Part shown: in pieces, positions 54,401-63,340 of the stretch
Layout: the number at the start of each line of letters is the position of its first letter
Position numbering within the stretch: position 1 is the first letter of the stretch
Assembly: GCA_947488595.1 (NCBI GenBank)
Contig: CANKZI010000014.1
Coordinates: forward strand, 1 to 64,000
Source of the DNA: Flavobacteriaceae bacterium
GTDB taxonomy: Bacteria; Bacteroidota; Bacteroidia; Flavobacteriales; Flavobacteriaceae
DNA length: 64,000 nucleotides
Reading direction: 5' to 3'
Program-made: the position numbers and the translations under genes
The notes under the pieces: model-generated
What the model was told of the DNA's origin: nothing
Database searches by the model: none
What the model saw: only the letters and a program-made list of their open reading frames with translations

Positions 54401-56635
54401 TTAGTTATTATAGACCCTCGTCACTTTGTCGATACCGTCAATTTTTTTAATATTGTCCAAAAGACGTTTTAAAATGGTATTGTTTTGCACAATTACTACA
54501 ACCTGTCCTTTAAAAATTCCGGCTTCGCTACTCAATGAAATGCTTTGAATATTAACATGCATGTTGCTTGAAATTACTTTGGTAAGTTCGTTGGTCAAGC
54601 CCAAACTGTCCATGCCAGTGATGTCGAGAATGGCCTTGAATTCTTGTTGCGAAGAGTCGATCCATTTGGCTTGAATGATGCGGTAAGCATAATTGGATTG
54701 TAGGCTGATGGCATTGGGACAATCTCTTTTATGAACTTTGATTCCTTCATTGATGGTCACAAATCCGAAAACATCGTCGCCTGGAATTGGGTTGCAACAG
54801 GAAGACAATTTGTAATCTAATTTGTCTTGATCGATGCCAAAAACGAGCATGTCATAATTGTTACTTAACTCTTCTCTTTGAATTTGCTCTGATTGATAAG
54901 AAGGCGTGCGCTTCATCTTATTTTTAAAGAAATTCATGATGGTATTGCTCTTCAAAGCAGCGTATTCTTTGAGTTGACTGTTTTCTATCGAACCAATACC
55001 GACACGATAAAACAAATCTAAACTTGTTTTGAGTTTGAAGAAAACAACCAATTCATTAATGCTATTTTCGTTTAAAGTAACTTTTAAATGGCGTAGTTTT
55101 CGAGTTAATAATTCTTTACCATCTTCAGCAATCTTTTTGGTATTTTCGTTGAGAACACTCTTTATTTTATTTTTCGCTCGCGCTGTCGTTACATAATCAA
55201 GCCAGTGCGAAGTAGGTTTTTGATTTGGTGAGGTAATGACTTCAATTTGGTCGCCGCTTTTGAGCTCAAAATTGAGCGGCACTAATTTTCCGTTGACTCT
55301 TGTTCCGCGCGTATGAACGCCAACTGCCGAGTGAATACTGAATGCAAAATCGAGTGAAGTGGCGCCTTTAGGTAGTGATTTGATTTCGCCTTTCGGCGTA
55401 AAAACGAAGATTTCTTTTGAATATAAATTCATTTTAAAATCTTCTACAAAATCAACCGCATTGGTTTCTTGATTTTCTAGCGCTTCTTTGAGCAAATTGA
55501 GCCAAACATCCAAACCGCTTTCTTCAGTGGCGCCTTGTTTGTATTTGTAATGTGCAGCGTACCCTTTTTCGGCAATTTCGTCCATGCGTTCGCTGCGTAC
55601 TTGTACTTCGACCCAGCGGCCTTTAGGTCCCATTACTGTAATGTGAAGTGCTTCGTAACCAGTCGATTTTGGCGAAGAAATCCAGTCGCGCAATCGGCTT
55701 GGACTTGGTCGATAATCATCGGTTACGATCGAGTAGATTTTCCAAGCGATGAACTTTTCGTCATGTTGGTTTGATTTGTATACGATGCGCAAAGCAAATT
55801 TATCATAAACTTCTTCATAGCTTACGTTTTGCGCTTTCATTTTTCGGCGGATAGAATAAATTGATTTTGGACGCCCTTTGATGACATAATCTACACCCTC
55901 GGCATCGAGTGATTTTTTGAGTACATCAGAAATGTCTTTGATGTATTCGTCTTGTTCTTCTTTTGTTTCTTTTATTTTACTTAAAATATCTTTGTAAACT
56001 TCGGGTTCTGTATACTTTAATCCTAAATCTTCTAGTTTGGTTTTGATATTGTACAACCCCAATCGGTGGGCAAGCGGCGCATAAATGTATAAAGTTTCGG
56101 AAGCGATTTTGGTTTGTTTGTGCTCTATCATGGCGTCCATGGTTTGCATGTTGTGTAGCCGATCGGCTAATTTTATCAGAATTACACGAACATCATCATT
56201 GAGTGTCAGCAGCATTTTTCGGAAGTTTTCCGCTTGCATCGATACGTTCATATCTTTTTGAACTTGAGCAATTTTAGTCAATCCTTCGACCAATTGGGCC
56301 ACTTTTGGATTGAACAAACGTTCGATATCGGCGACGGTGATTGGCGTATCTTCAACTACATCGTGCATTAGTGCTGCTGCTATGGAGGTTGGACCAAGAC
56401 CAATTTCGGAAGCTACAATTTTTGCTACAGCAATGGGATGAAAAATATAAGCTTCGCCCGATTTTCTGCGTTGGTCTTTGTGCGCATCGACGGCAACATC
56501 AAAAGCTTTCCGAATTAACTTTTTATCATCTTCGGATAACGTTTGATAACTAATGCGAAGTAATTCTTTGTATTCTCTCGCAATCGCCTTGTTTTCTTGT
56601 TCAATCTCAATTTCGGTCATAGCAATTTCATTCAT
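54401..56635 (-). CDS. Bifunctional (p)ppGpp synthetase/hydrolase, RelA/SpoT family
   Basis: This 744-residue Rel protein both makes and breaks (p)ppGpp. The HD hydrolase motif HDVVEDT is intact at residues 91-97, and LADRLHNMQTM follows. The synthetase domain has GRPKSIYSIRRKM, DKFALRIV and STGYEALHITVMGP. A TGS domain (VFTPKGEIKSLPKGATSLDFAF) and a C-terminal ACT domain complete it. It is the only such gene in the window. A 12-copy 14-bp tandem repeat lies 33 bp upstream of its start. Confidence 0.96.
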   Translation of the reverse strand: MNEIAMTEIEIEQENKAIAREYKELLRISYQTLSEDDKKLIRKAFDVAVDAHKDQRRKSGEAYIFHPIAVAKIVASEIGLGPTSIAAALMHDVVEDTPITVADIERLFNPKVAQLVEGLTKIAQVQKDMNVSMQAENFRKMLLTLNDDVRVILIKLADRLHNMQTMDAMIEHKQTKIASETLYIYAPLAHRLGLYNIKTKLEDLGLKYTEPEVYKDILSKIKETKEEQDEYIKDISDVLKKSLDAEGVDYVIKGRPKSIYSIRRKMKAQNVSYEEVYDKFALRIVYKSNQHDEKFIAWKIYSIVTDDYRPSPSRLRDWISSPKSTGYEALHITVMGPKGRWVEVQVRSERMDEIAEKGYAAHYKYKQGATEESGLDVWLNLLKEALENQETNAVDFVEDFKMNLYSKEIFVFTPKGEIKSLPKGATSLDFAFSIHSAVGVHTRGTRVNGKLVPLNFELKSGDQIEVITSPNQKPTSHWLDYVTTARAKNKIKSVLNENTKKIAEDGKELLTRKLRHLKVTLNENSINELVVFFKLKTSLDLFYRVGIGSIENSQLKEYAALKSNTIMNFFKNKMKRTPSYQSEQIQREELSNNYDMLVFGIDQDKLDYKLSSCCNPIPGDDVFGFVTINEGIKVHKRDCPNAISLQSNYAYRIIQAKWIDSSQQEFKAILDITGMDSLGLTNELTKVISSNMHVNIQSISLSSEAGIFKGQVVVIVQNNTILKRLLDNIKKIDGIDKVTRVYNN

Positions 56636-56682
56636 TATCTAAAAATAAGACAAAGATTTGAACTGTGCAAATGGTTTTTTGG

Positions 56683-56850
56683 AGAAAGAGTAAAGAAGAA
56701 AGAGTAAAGAAAAAAGAGTAAAGAAGAAAGAGTAAAGAAGAAAGAGTAAAGAAGAAAGAGTAAAGAAGAAAGAGTAAAGAAGAAAGAGTAAAGAAGAAAG
56801 AGTAAAGAAGAAAGAGTAAAGAAGAAAGAGTAAAGAAGAAAGAGTAAAGA
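56683..56850. repeat. 14-bp tandem repeat, 12 copies
   Basis: The unit AAGAAAGAGTAAAG repeats 12 times (168 bp) with a single A/G change in the third copy. It lies between the stop of the TrmH-type gene and the start of the RelA/SpoT gene, both on the minus strand. The 14-bp period is not a multiple of three and no gene covers it. Confidence 0.95.
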
Positions 56851-56877
56851 CGTAAATGTTATTAATAGGTACTAAAC

Positions 56878-57666
56878 CTAAAACCCTCTTTGTCTTTTTG
56901 CTTCAAAAATCAAAATCGCAGCGGCTACCGAAACGTTCATAGAGTCAATTTCGCCTTGCATCGGAATAATGATATTTTGTGTCGCCGCATCGCGCCATTC
57001 TTTCGAAAGTCCAGTCGCTTCTGTGCCAACTACCAATGCAGTTGGTTTTGTATAATCTTGGGTGTGATAGCCAACCGAATTTTGCAATGTAGCAGCATAA
57101 AAGTTGATTTTTTTGTCTTTTAAAAAGGCAATAATTTCGGTGGTTGTTCCTGTGGCAATAGTATTAGTAAACAAACAGCCCACACTGGATCGCACCACAT
57201 TTGGGTTGTACAAATCACCTTTTGGATTGGCAATAATCACAGCGTCTAATTTGGCAGCATCTGCAGTTCGTAAAAGTGCACCAATATTTCCAGGCTTTTC
57301 AGGCGCTTCGGCAATCAATAGTAATGGATTTGCTGAAATTTGTAAATCAGAAAGTTGTAAATTTTTACTTTTTGCCACTGCAATAATGCCTTCCGTTGTA
57401 TCGCGGTACGCGAGTTTTTCGAAAACCTCTTTATTAATTTCGATGAGGTTGTTTGGGTTGTTGGCCAGTTGAATAACCGCTTCTTTTGTTATCAAATCAG
57501 GATAAAACAAAACAGCATCTAATTCGTAACCTCCTTTAAATGCCAAGATGATTTCTCTTTGCCCTTCTATTAAAAAAGTGCCAGTTTGTTTGCGTGCTTT
57601 GGCTTTTTCTTGAAGTTGTACCAAAGATTTTATATAAGGATTTTGTGTAGAAGTGATTTGTTTCAT
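56878..57666 (-). CDS. TrmH/SpoU-family RNA 2'-O-methyltransferase
   Basis: This 262-residue protein has the N-terminal L30e-like substrate-binding domain (KARKQTGTFLIEGQREI) and the SPOUT knot domain. EKPGNIGALLRTADAA, GTEATGLSKEW and IPMQGEIDSMNVSVAAAIL are the three SpoU motifs. It methylates a ribose in rRNA or tRNA; the site is unknown. It lies 17 bp after the 83-residue membrane protein gene and may share its operon. Confidence 0.93.
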   Translation of the reverse strand: MKQITSTQNPYIKSLVQLQEKAKARKQTGTFLIEGQREIILAFKGGYELDAVLFYPDLITKEAVIQLANNPNNLIEINKEVFEKLAYRDTTEGIIAVAKSKNLQLSDLQISANPLLLIAEAPEKPGNIGALLRTADAAKLDAVIIANPKGDLYNPNVVRSSVGCLFTNTIATGTTTEIIAFLKDKKINFYAATLQNSVGYHTQDYTKPTALVVGTEATGLSKEWRDAATQNIIIPMQGEIDSMNVSVAAAILIFEAKRQRGF

Positions 57667-57683
57667 GCGTGTAAAAGCAAAAA

Positions 57684-57935
57684 TTAAATGGTTTTGGACT
57701 TAAAAATTAATTTTAATCGGATATGCTCAAAATACAACAAAGTACTTCTATTGACAAAAAACGACGGCAATATATAAGATTCTTTTTTTTGATTTTCGAC
57801 AAAAAGCAATACCAACAATCCAAAAAAAGCAATAAAAATCAGCAATGAATTGTAATTTCTTATGCCAAAAATCGCACTTAATAAAAGCATTAAAAAAATA
57901 TTGATGGTATTCAAACGTTTCGCATTCATTGGCAT
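57684..57935 (-). CDS. Small membrane protein
   Basis: This 83-residue protein has two hydrophobic segments (IFLMLLLSAIFGI and LLIFIAFFGLLVLLF) and a basic tail. ATG 57929 (MNAKRL) is an equally good start. It sits between the DUF58 and TrmH-type genes, 10 bp after the former, in the same direction. No family is recognised. Confidence 0.65.
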   Translation of the reverse strand: MPMNAKRLNTINIFLMLLLSAIFGIRNYNSLLIFIAFFGLLVLLFVENQKKESYILPSFFVNRSTLLYFEHIRLKLIFKSKTI

Positions 57936-57945
57936 AAATATACGG

Positions 57946-59277
57946 TTATAAAATACCTCTTGCTTTAATTTCTAAATATTTGTTGATGGTATCCAAAGTC
58001 AGGTTTTCGGGTTGGGTAAGCACAGTATGAATACCAATTTTTCTCAACTCATTGACAATCAATCGTTTTTCGAAAGCAAACTTTTCGGCGATCACTTTAT
58101 CATAAACTTCCTGGATGGTTTTGGCCTGACTCTGAATCAACACATTCAATTCGGTATTGCTGAAGAAAACCACAACCAACAAATGATTTTTCGCAATACC
58201 TTTCAAATAAGGTAATTGTCGGTGCAATCCATCCAAAGTTTCAAAATTAGTATATAAAATAATCAAACTGCGTTGGTTGATATTTTTCTTGATATCAACA
58301 TACAAACGGCTAAAATCACTTTCAAAAAAATTGGTTTTGATGTTGTATAAGTTTTCAAGAATTTTTTGCATTTGCGAAGACCGTTTTTCGGCAACAACTC
58401 GATTTTCCACTTTTTTTGAAAACGCAAACATTCCTGCTTTGTCTTGTTTTTTGAGGATTACATTCGACAAAACCAAAGTAGCATTGATCGCATAATCCAG
58501 CAAACTCAAACCGTTGAACGGCATTCTCATTACACGTCCTTTATCGATGACCATATAAATCGACTGTGATTTTTCATCCTGAAACTGGTTGATCATCAGC
58601 GCATTTTTCTTTGCTGTAGCTTTCCAGTTCAAAGTCCGAATATCGTCGCCTTGTGTGTATTCTTTGATTTGTTCAAACTCCATCGAGTGTCCTATTCGCC
58701 TGATTTTTTTTACACCATATTGAAACAAATTGTTCGAAAAGGCAATCAAATCGTATTTTCGTAATTGGATATACGACGGATAAGTTGGCACCATTTGGTT
58801 ATTGTCGAATGTAAACCGCCTAGAAACGATTTGCAAAGGCGAGTTCACATAAACATTTAGATTGCCAAAATGGTATTCGCCTCTTTCTGTTGGACGCAAA
58901 AAATAATTGATTTCGGTTTCTGATGAAGCTTTTACAGTTTTTTTGATTTCGAAATTACGCACTTGAAACTGAAAAGGAATCTCATCAATCACTTTTATTG
59001 CAATCGGAAAAGTATAAAAGTTTTTAATGTTCAAATGAATCGGATTTTCATCGCCATTGGATAGCTTTTCGGAAGTAGTTCGCGCCGCAACAATGCCGCT
59101 TTTAGCAAAAAAAAGCAACAGTATATCCAAAACAAAAAAGCCCATTAACATCAAAAACAAATACCAAGTGGCTGCATACAAAAACGGAAAAATAAAGGCA
59201 CAAACAAATAAAACTATGATGCAAAATAGCATATAGAAAAAGAGATTGTTGATGTATATTTTTTTGATTAGGCTCAA
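57946..59277 (-). CDS. DUF58 domain protein
   Basis: This 443-residue protein has two N-terminal membrane segments, then a beta region, then the DUF58 signature GDDIRTLNWKATAKKNALMI near residue 215 and a von Willebrand A-like fold after it (SIYMVIDKGR). DUF58 proteins are usually encoded next to MoxR ATPases, as here. It is probably assembled or remodelled by that ATPase at the membrane. The molecular role is unknown. Confidence 0.92.
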   Translation of the reverse strand: MSLIKKIYINNLFFYMLFCIIVLFVCAFIFPFLYAATWYLFLMLMGFFVLDILLLFFAKSGIVAARTTSEKLSNGDENPIHLNIKNFYTFPIAIKVIDEIPFQFQVRNFEIKKTVKASSETEINYFLRPTERGEYHFGNLNVYVNSPLQIVSRRFTFDNNQMVPTYPSYIQLRKYDLIAFSNNLFQYGVKKIRRIGHSMEFEQIKEYTQGDDIRTLNWKATAKKNALMINQFQDEKSQSIYMVIDKGRVMRMPFNGLSLLDYAINATLVLSNVILKKQDKAGMFAFSKKVENRVVAEKRSSQMQKILENLYNIKTNFFESDFSRLYVDIKKNINQRSLIILYTNFETLDGLHRQLPYLKGIAKNHLLVVVFFSNTELNVLIQSQAKTIQEVYDKVIAEKFAFEKRLIVNELRKIGIHTVLTQPENLTLDTINKYLEIKARGIL

Positions 59278-59312
59278 TTTTTCAGTATTTCAAGGGTTTC
59301 AGGTATAAAAAT

Positions 59313-60335
59313 TTATCTCGGAATTTCAACACTTTCCAAAATCTGTTTGATGATTTCGGTACTCGTAATGCCTTCCATTTCGCGTTCTGGCGTTACAATA
59401 ACTCGGTGTTGCAAAACCGGAATTGCCGCTTCTTTGATGTCTTCTGGTGTTACAAAATCGCGTCCACGAATCGCTGCAAAGCCTTTGGCAGCATTTAAAA
59501 TTGCAATCGAAGCACGAGGAGAAGCACCCAAATACAAAAACGCATTTTCGCGCGTATTGATTACAATTTTCGCAATGTATTCGACCAATTGTGGTTCAAT
59601 AATGATTTGCTTGACCAATTTTTGAAAATTTTTAATGGTGGCTGCCGTAAGCAGTGTTTTTATATTTTGTAGTTTATCTTTATTTTGCAACAAATGTTCA
59701 CGTTGAATAATCGCTATTTCCTCTTCTAATTTTGGATAATCTATCGAAATTTTGAATAAAAAACGATCCAATTGCGCTTCGGGCAAACGATAAGTTCCTT
59801 CTTGCTCAATCGGATTTTGAGTAGCAATTGCCAAAAACGGCGTGTCTAAAATATAAGTTGTTCCGTCGATGGTGATTTGTCGTTCTTCCATTACTTCAAA
59901 CAAAGCCGCTTGCGTTTTTGCTGGCGCACGATTGATTTCGTCAATCAAAATCAGGTTCGAAAAAATAGGACCTTTTTTGAATTCAAATTCCGATTTTTTC
60001 AAATCATAAACCGAAGTTCCCAAAATATCCGAGGGCATCAAATCGGGTGTAAACTGAATTCGGCTAAAGCCAATATCCAAAGTTTTTGCCAATAATTTTG
60101 CCGTGATGGTTTTGGCAACGCCCGGAACACCTTCAAGCAAAACATGACCATTTGACAAAATCGCAACCAACAATTGGTCGATCATTTTGTGTTGTCCGAC
60201 AATAACCGAACTTAGCTCGGTTTTAATGGCTTCGATGCTTTTTTGCAATTCGCTCAAATCGATGCGCGATTCAAAATTTACATTTTCGTTGGTTATTTCT
60301 GGGGTATTTTCAAAATTGTTTTCCAAGTTTTCCAT
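59313..60335 (-). CDS. MoxR-family AAA+ ATPase
   Basis: This 340-residue protein has Walker A GVPGVAKT, Walker B LILIDEINRAP and the sensor region ATQNPIEQEGTYRLPEAQLDRF, all MoxR hallmarks. MoxR proteins act as chaperones for VWA or DUF58 partners. It lies between DUF58 and DUF4350 genes with spacings of 29-35 bp in one unit. Confidence 0.95.
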   Translation of the reverse strand: MENLENNFENTPEITNENVNFESRIDLSELQKSIEAIKTELSSVIVGQHKMIDQLLVAILSNGHVLLEGVPGVAKTITAKLLAKTLDIGFSRIQFTPDLMPSDILGTSVYDLKKSEFEFKKGPIFSNLILIDEINRAPAKTQAALFEVMEERQITIDGTTYILDTPFLAIATQNPIEQEGTYRLPEAQLDRFLFKISIDYPKLEEEIAIIQREHLLQNKDKLQNIKTLLTAATIKNFQKLVKQIIIEPQLVEYIAKIVINTRENAFLYLGASPRASIAILNAAKGFAAIRGRDFVTPEDIKEAAIPVLQHRVIVTPEREMEGITSTEIIKQILESVEIPR

Positions 60336-60364
60336 AGTTGCTGTGGGGACTAAATTATTGGTAA

Positions 60365-61564
60365 TCAGTTTATAATTTTTTCGATTGCGTTGTTTATCGC
60401 AATCAAATCAGATTCAATTGCTGTAAAATTATTTTTTCGGTGTTGGTTGATCAAATACACTAAATTTTGAATGTCAAAACTATTTTTTCCGGATTTGGCT
60501 TGTAGTTTTTTAATGAAAATATCATCTAAAACCGAAGTGTCTAGCAAATAATCTTGACGTATTTTTTCTAAAAAATAAATGATTTTTTTGTCGATGAGAT
60601 TCCCATGATCGCCTTCTTGAAAATACAAATTTCCGATAGTTTTGGCAAAATCAATGGTTGTATTAGACAAAGGTTGTACAATTGGCACAACGCGTTGTCT
60701 GCGTTTGGCATTAAAAATCATAAAAACCAACATGCCAATTAAAAACAAAAGCCAACCCGACCTTAACGCCGGCTGACTGAACAAATAGCGCAATGGACCA
60801 TCTGATATTTTTTCGCCATTTTGATTTTTGAGGTACCAAAACACATCGCCTTTAGGCAAATACGAAAGTACTTTTTCGGCATATTCGGCATGGTCATTTT
60901 TGAGCAAATGAAAATTAGTAAAAGCTGCTGGTTGCGTATGCAAAATAAAATTTCCTGATTTATAAGGCACTTTTATAAAATTCACACGCGTACTGTCGCC
61001 GCTTTGATAACCTAAAATAGTGGTTTGTAGCGTGTCGATTTTCGAAAAATAATTATTGCCTAATCCTTCTTCAATATTATATTTTTCTGTTCCCAACTTC
61101 TTATTGGCAATCCAATTATAACTTTTCTTTTTGAATTCAAAATCAGCATTGTATTTGATTTTCAAGCTGTCTAAAATCGCTTTCGGAAAACTTTTCATAG
61201 ATAAAAAAATCGTATTGCCATGTTTAGCAAAATAAAACAGTTCGGTTACCGAGGCATCATCCATTTCGGCATATTCGGCAATGGCCAAAAAAGTGCCTTT
61301 TACTTTGTAATTTTTTACTAACGAATCATAATCATACAAAGGTTCAAAATATTCGTAAGGTGTTGTCGCAATTTTATTGATTTTTTGGTCTTTTAAAAGT
61401 GTCGGAAGTTCTTGATCCAAAACATACAAACCAAACGGAATTTTATCATTGGTATCATAAGTTGGCGACCAATTAATGGGAACTGGCCTGTTGACATCTA
61501 TAACAATAATGCTAACAATCATCAAAACAAGTAGGGCAATGTATATTTTTAATTTTTTGTCCAT
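60365..61564 (-). CDS. DUF4350 domain protein
   Basis: This 399-residue protein has an N-terminal membrane segment (IYIALLVLMIVSIIVI), a large periplasmic DUF4350 domain (GLYVLDQELPTLL near residue 46) and a second segment near residue 270 (GWLLFLIGMLVFMIF). A cytosolic helical tail follows. It is two bases from the DUF4129 gene. The function is unknown. Confidence 0.88.
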   Translation of the reverse strand: MDKKLKIYIALLVLMIVSIIVIDVNRPVPINWSPTYDTNDKIPFGLYVLDQELPTLLKDQKINKIATTPYEYFEPLYDYDSLVKNYKVKGTFLAIAEYAEMDDASVTELFYFAKHGNTIFLSMKSFPKAILDSLKIKYNADFEFKKKSYNWIANKKLGTEKYNIEEGLGNNYFSKIDTLQTTILGYQSGDSTRVNFIKVPYKSGNFILHTQPAAFTNFHLLKNDHAEYAEKVLSYLPKGDVFWYLKNQNGEKISDGPLRYLFSQPALRSGWLLFLIGMLVFMIFNAKRRQRVVPIVQPLSNTTIDFAKTIGNLYFQEGDHGNLIDKKIIYFLEKIRQDYLLDTSVLDDIFIKKLQAKSGKNSFDIQNLVYLINQHRKNNFTAIESDLIAINNAIEKIIN

Positions 61565-61566
61565 TG

Positions 61567-62331
61567 CTAAATTGATTGTATTGTTTTTTGGAATGTGGCT
61601 GTAGCTTTTTCAAAAGTGATGGTATCAATATCAAATTCGCCATACCAAATGTAATTGTACAAATAGGAAACATAACCAAATTGCTCCTTTAGCTTTTCAT
61701 TTTTGATTTCGTACAAATAATCAGAATTTGTTTTTTCGATATCCCATTCGATGACTTGTTTTTCGGACATTTTTTTGAGCAACCACAAATAATAATAGCG
61801 AATGGTCAATCGTTTTTCGTCTAACTTTATGCTGTCTTTGATGAGTTTTTCGAAGTCAACCAAATGCAGGTTTTTTTCAATTTCGTCGTAGCGGATGACG
61901 CTGCGGTCCGATTTTTTTCCGAAAATCCATTGACCTTCTTTGTTCATAATCGATTTTACAATCAGATAAATTACGAATAAAATCAGTGCAATCGCAAGGA
62001 TTTTTAAAACCAGTTCGACCAGCGCCATTGATGCTTGTTGGTCATCAAAACTAAATAGTCTCGAAAACACTTCGGACAACCATTCTTTAAAACGGTTCCA
62101 ATTATTTTTTGGTTGCGATTTTACTTCATAAACGAAAGCTTCTGATTGGTATTTGGTTTTGAATTGTGGCAAAAAATACAAGTTTTCAATCGAATCGTTA
62201 TCGATTTTAAGAGCTGCGTCGGTCCAAACAACCTTTGTTTTGCTGTCGTTTTGTTTCAAAAGAACCGAGTCTTGCGCATTCAATCTGCAAATGGCAAACA
62301 AAAATAAAACAGCTATTACAAATCGACTCAC
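61567..62331 (-). CDS. DUF4129 domain protein
   Basis: This 254-residue protein has a signal peptide ending LNAQ, a membrane segment in its middle (ILAIALILFVIYLIV) and a C-terminal DUF4129 domain ending YNYIWYGEFDI. Its ATG overlaps the stop of the SpoIIM gene by four bases. The function is unknown beyond its place in the MoxR/DUF58 unit. Confidence 0.86.
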   Translation of the reverse strand: MSRFVIAVLFLFAICRLNAQDSVLLKQNDSKTKVVWTDAALKIDNDSIENLYFLPQFKTKYQSEAFVYEVKSQPKNNWNRFKEWLSEVFSRLFSFDDQQASMALVELVLKILAIALILFVIYLIVKSIMNKEGQWIFGKKSDRSVIRYDEIEKNLHLVDFEKLIKDSIKLDEKRLTIRYYYLWLLKKMSEKQVIEWDIEKTNSDYLYEIKNEKLKEQFGYVSYLYNYIWYGEFDIDTITFEKATATFQKTIQSI

Positions 62332-63320
62332 TTGGAATTTGGTTGAGGAAGTTTTTGAATGGATTGCATTTTTTTATTGACGATAAACGGAAAAATTAAA
62401 AAATAAAAGGCAATCATAGATAAAGTCGAAAGAATGATAAAAACATTGAGCCAATTGGGCATTTCAATTGAATAGCGTGTGACAAAACCTTCTAAAAAAC
62501 CAGCTGCGAAGGTAAATGGCATGGTTGCTAAAAATATTTTTAAGCTGTTTTTGAATCCGATTTTAAGCGAATTCATACGCGAGTAAGTTCTCGGAAACAA
62601 GATGGAGGCACCCAAAATAAAACCAGCTGCCGCTTCGATCACGATAGCAAAAATTTCCATCGATCCGTGAATCCAAATGCCTTGTACGCTTTCCCAAAAA
62701 ACACCCTGCTTGAAAAAAAAATATTGAAAAGAACCCAACATAATGCAGTTTTGCAATAAAATAAAAAAGGTGCCAAGGCCAGCAAAGATTCCATAAATAT
62801 AACATTTTGCACCTACATAAAGGTTATTCATAGTGATGACAATAAAACCGCCCCAATTGCTGCCGGATTCGTAAACGGCTACTGGATTCCCTTTTTTGAT
62901 ATTCTCTAAAGTCATGTTCACATATTGATCGCCCATGATCAAACGCACAAAACTATCATCGTATTTGGCAGAGAGCACACCAATGCCAACCGACATAAAA
63001 AAAAGTAAAAAAGCATACATCAAATAACGGCGGTATTGATAGACAATCAGTGGCACTTCGATCGAAAAAAAGTAAACAATACGATTGGTTTCCTGTCTTT
63101 TGGTCTTGTAAATTTTTTGGTAAATCTGTGCTGCCAAGTGGTTCAAATAGACTACCGTCTTGCTTTTTGGATAATAAGTTTGTGCATACGACAAATCGTT
63201 GATCAAATGTACATACAAACTGGCCATTTCATCGGGATTTTTTTTAGTTTTACCAAAAATAGCTTGTTCAAATTCAAGCCATTTTGATTTATTTTGTTTT
63301 ATGAATGCAACTTCTCTCAT
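62328..63320 (-). CDS. SpoIIM-family membrane protein
   Basis: This 330-residue protein starts MREVAFIKQNKSKWLEFEQ, a soluble helical head, and then has about five or six membrane segments with GNPVAVYESGSNWGGF and GIWIHGSMEIFAIVIEAAAG. It belongs to the stage II sporulation protein M family, which outside sporeformers has no known role. It is the first gene of the minus-strand unit. Confidence 0.9.
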   Translation of the reverse strand: MREVAFIKQNKSKWLEFEQAIFGKTKKNPDEMASLYVHLINDLSYAQTYYPKSKTVVYLNHLAAQIYQKIYKTKRQETNRIVYFFSIEVPLIVYQYRRYLMYAFLLFFMSVGIGVLSAKYDDSFVRLIMGDQYVNMTLENIKKGNPVAVYESGSNWGGFIVITMNNLYVGAKCYIYGIFAGLGTFFILLQNCIMLGSFQYFFFKQGVFWESVQGIWIHGSMEIFAIVIEAAAGFILGASILFPRTYSRMNSLKIGFKNSLKIFLATMPFTFAAGFLEGFVTRYSIEMPNWLNVFIILSTLSMIAFYFLIFPFIVNKKMQSIQKLPQPNSK

Positions 63321-63340
63321 TTAAGGCTAAAATATAAAAT

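Noticed and set aside
62328..63320. Sporulation function from the SpoIIM name
   Set aside because: No other sporulation gene is present and the family is widespread in non-sporeformers with MoxR/DUF58 genes.
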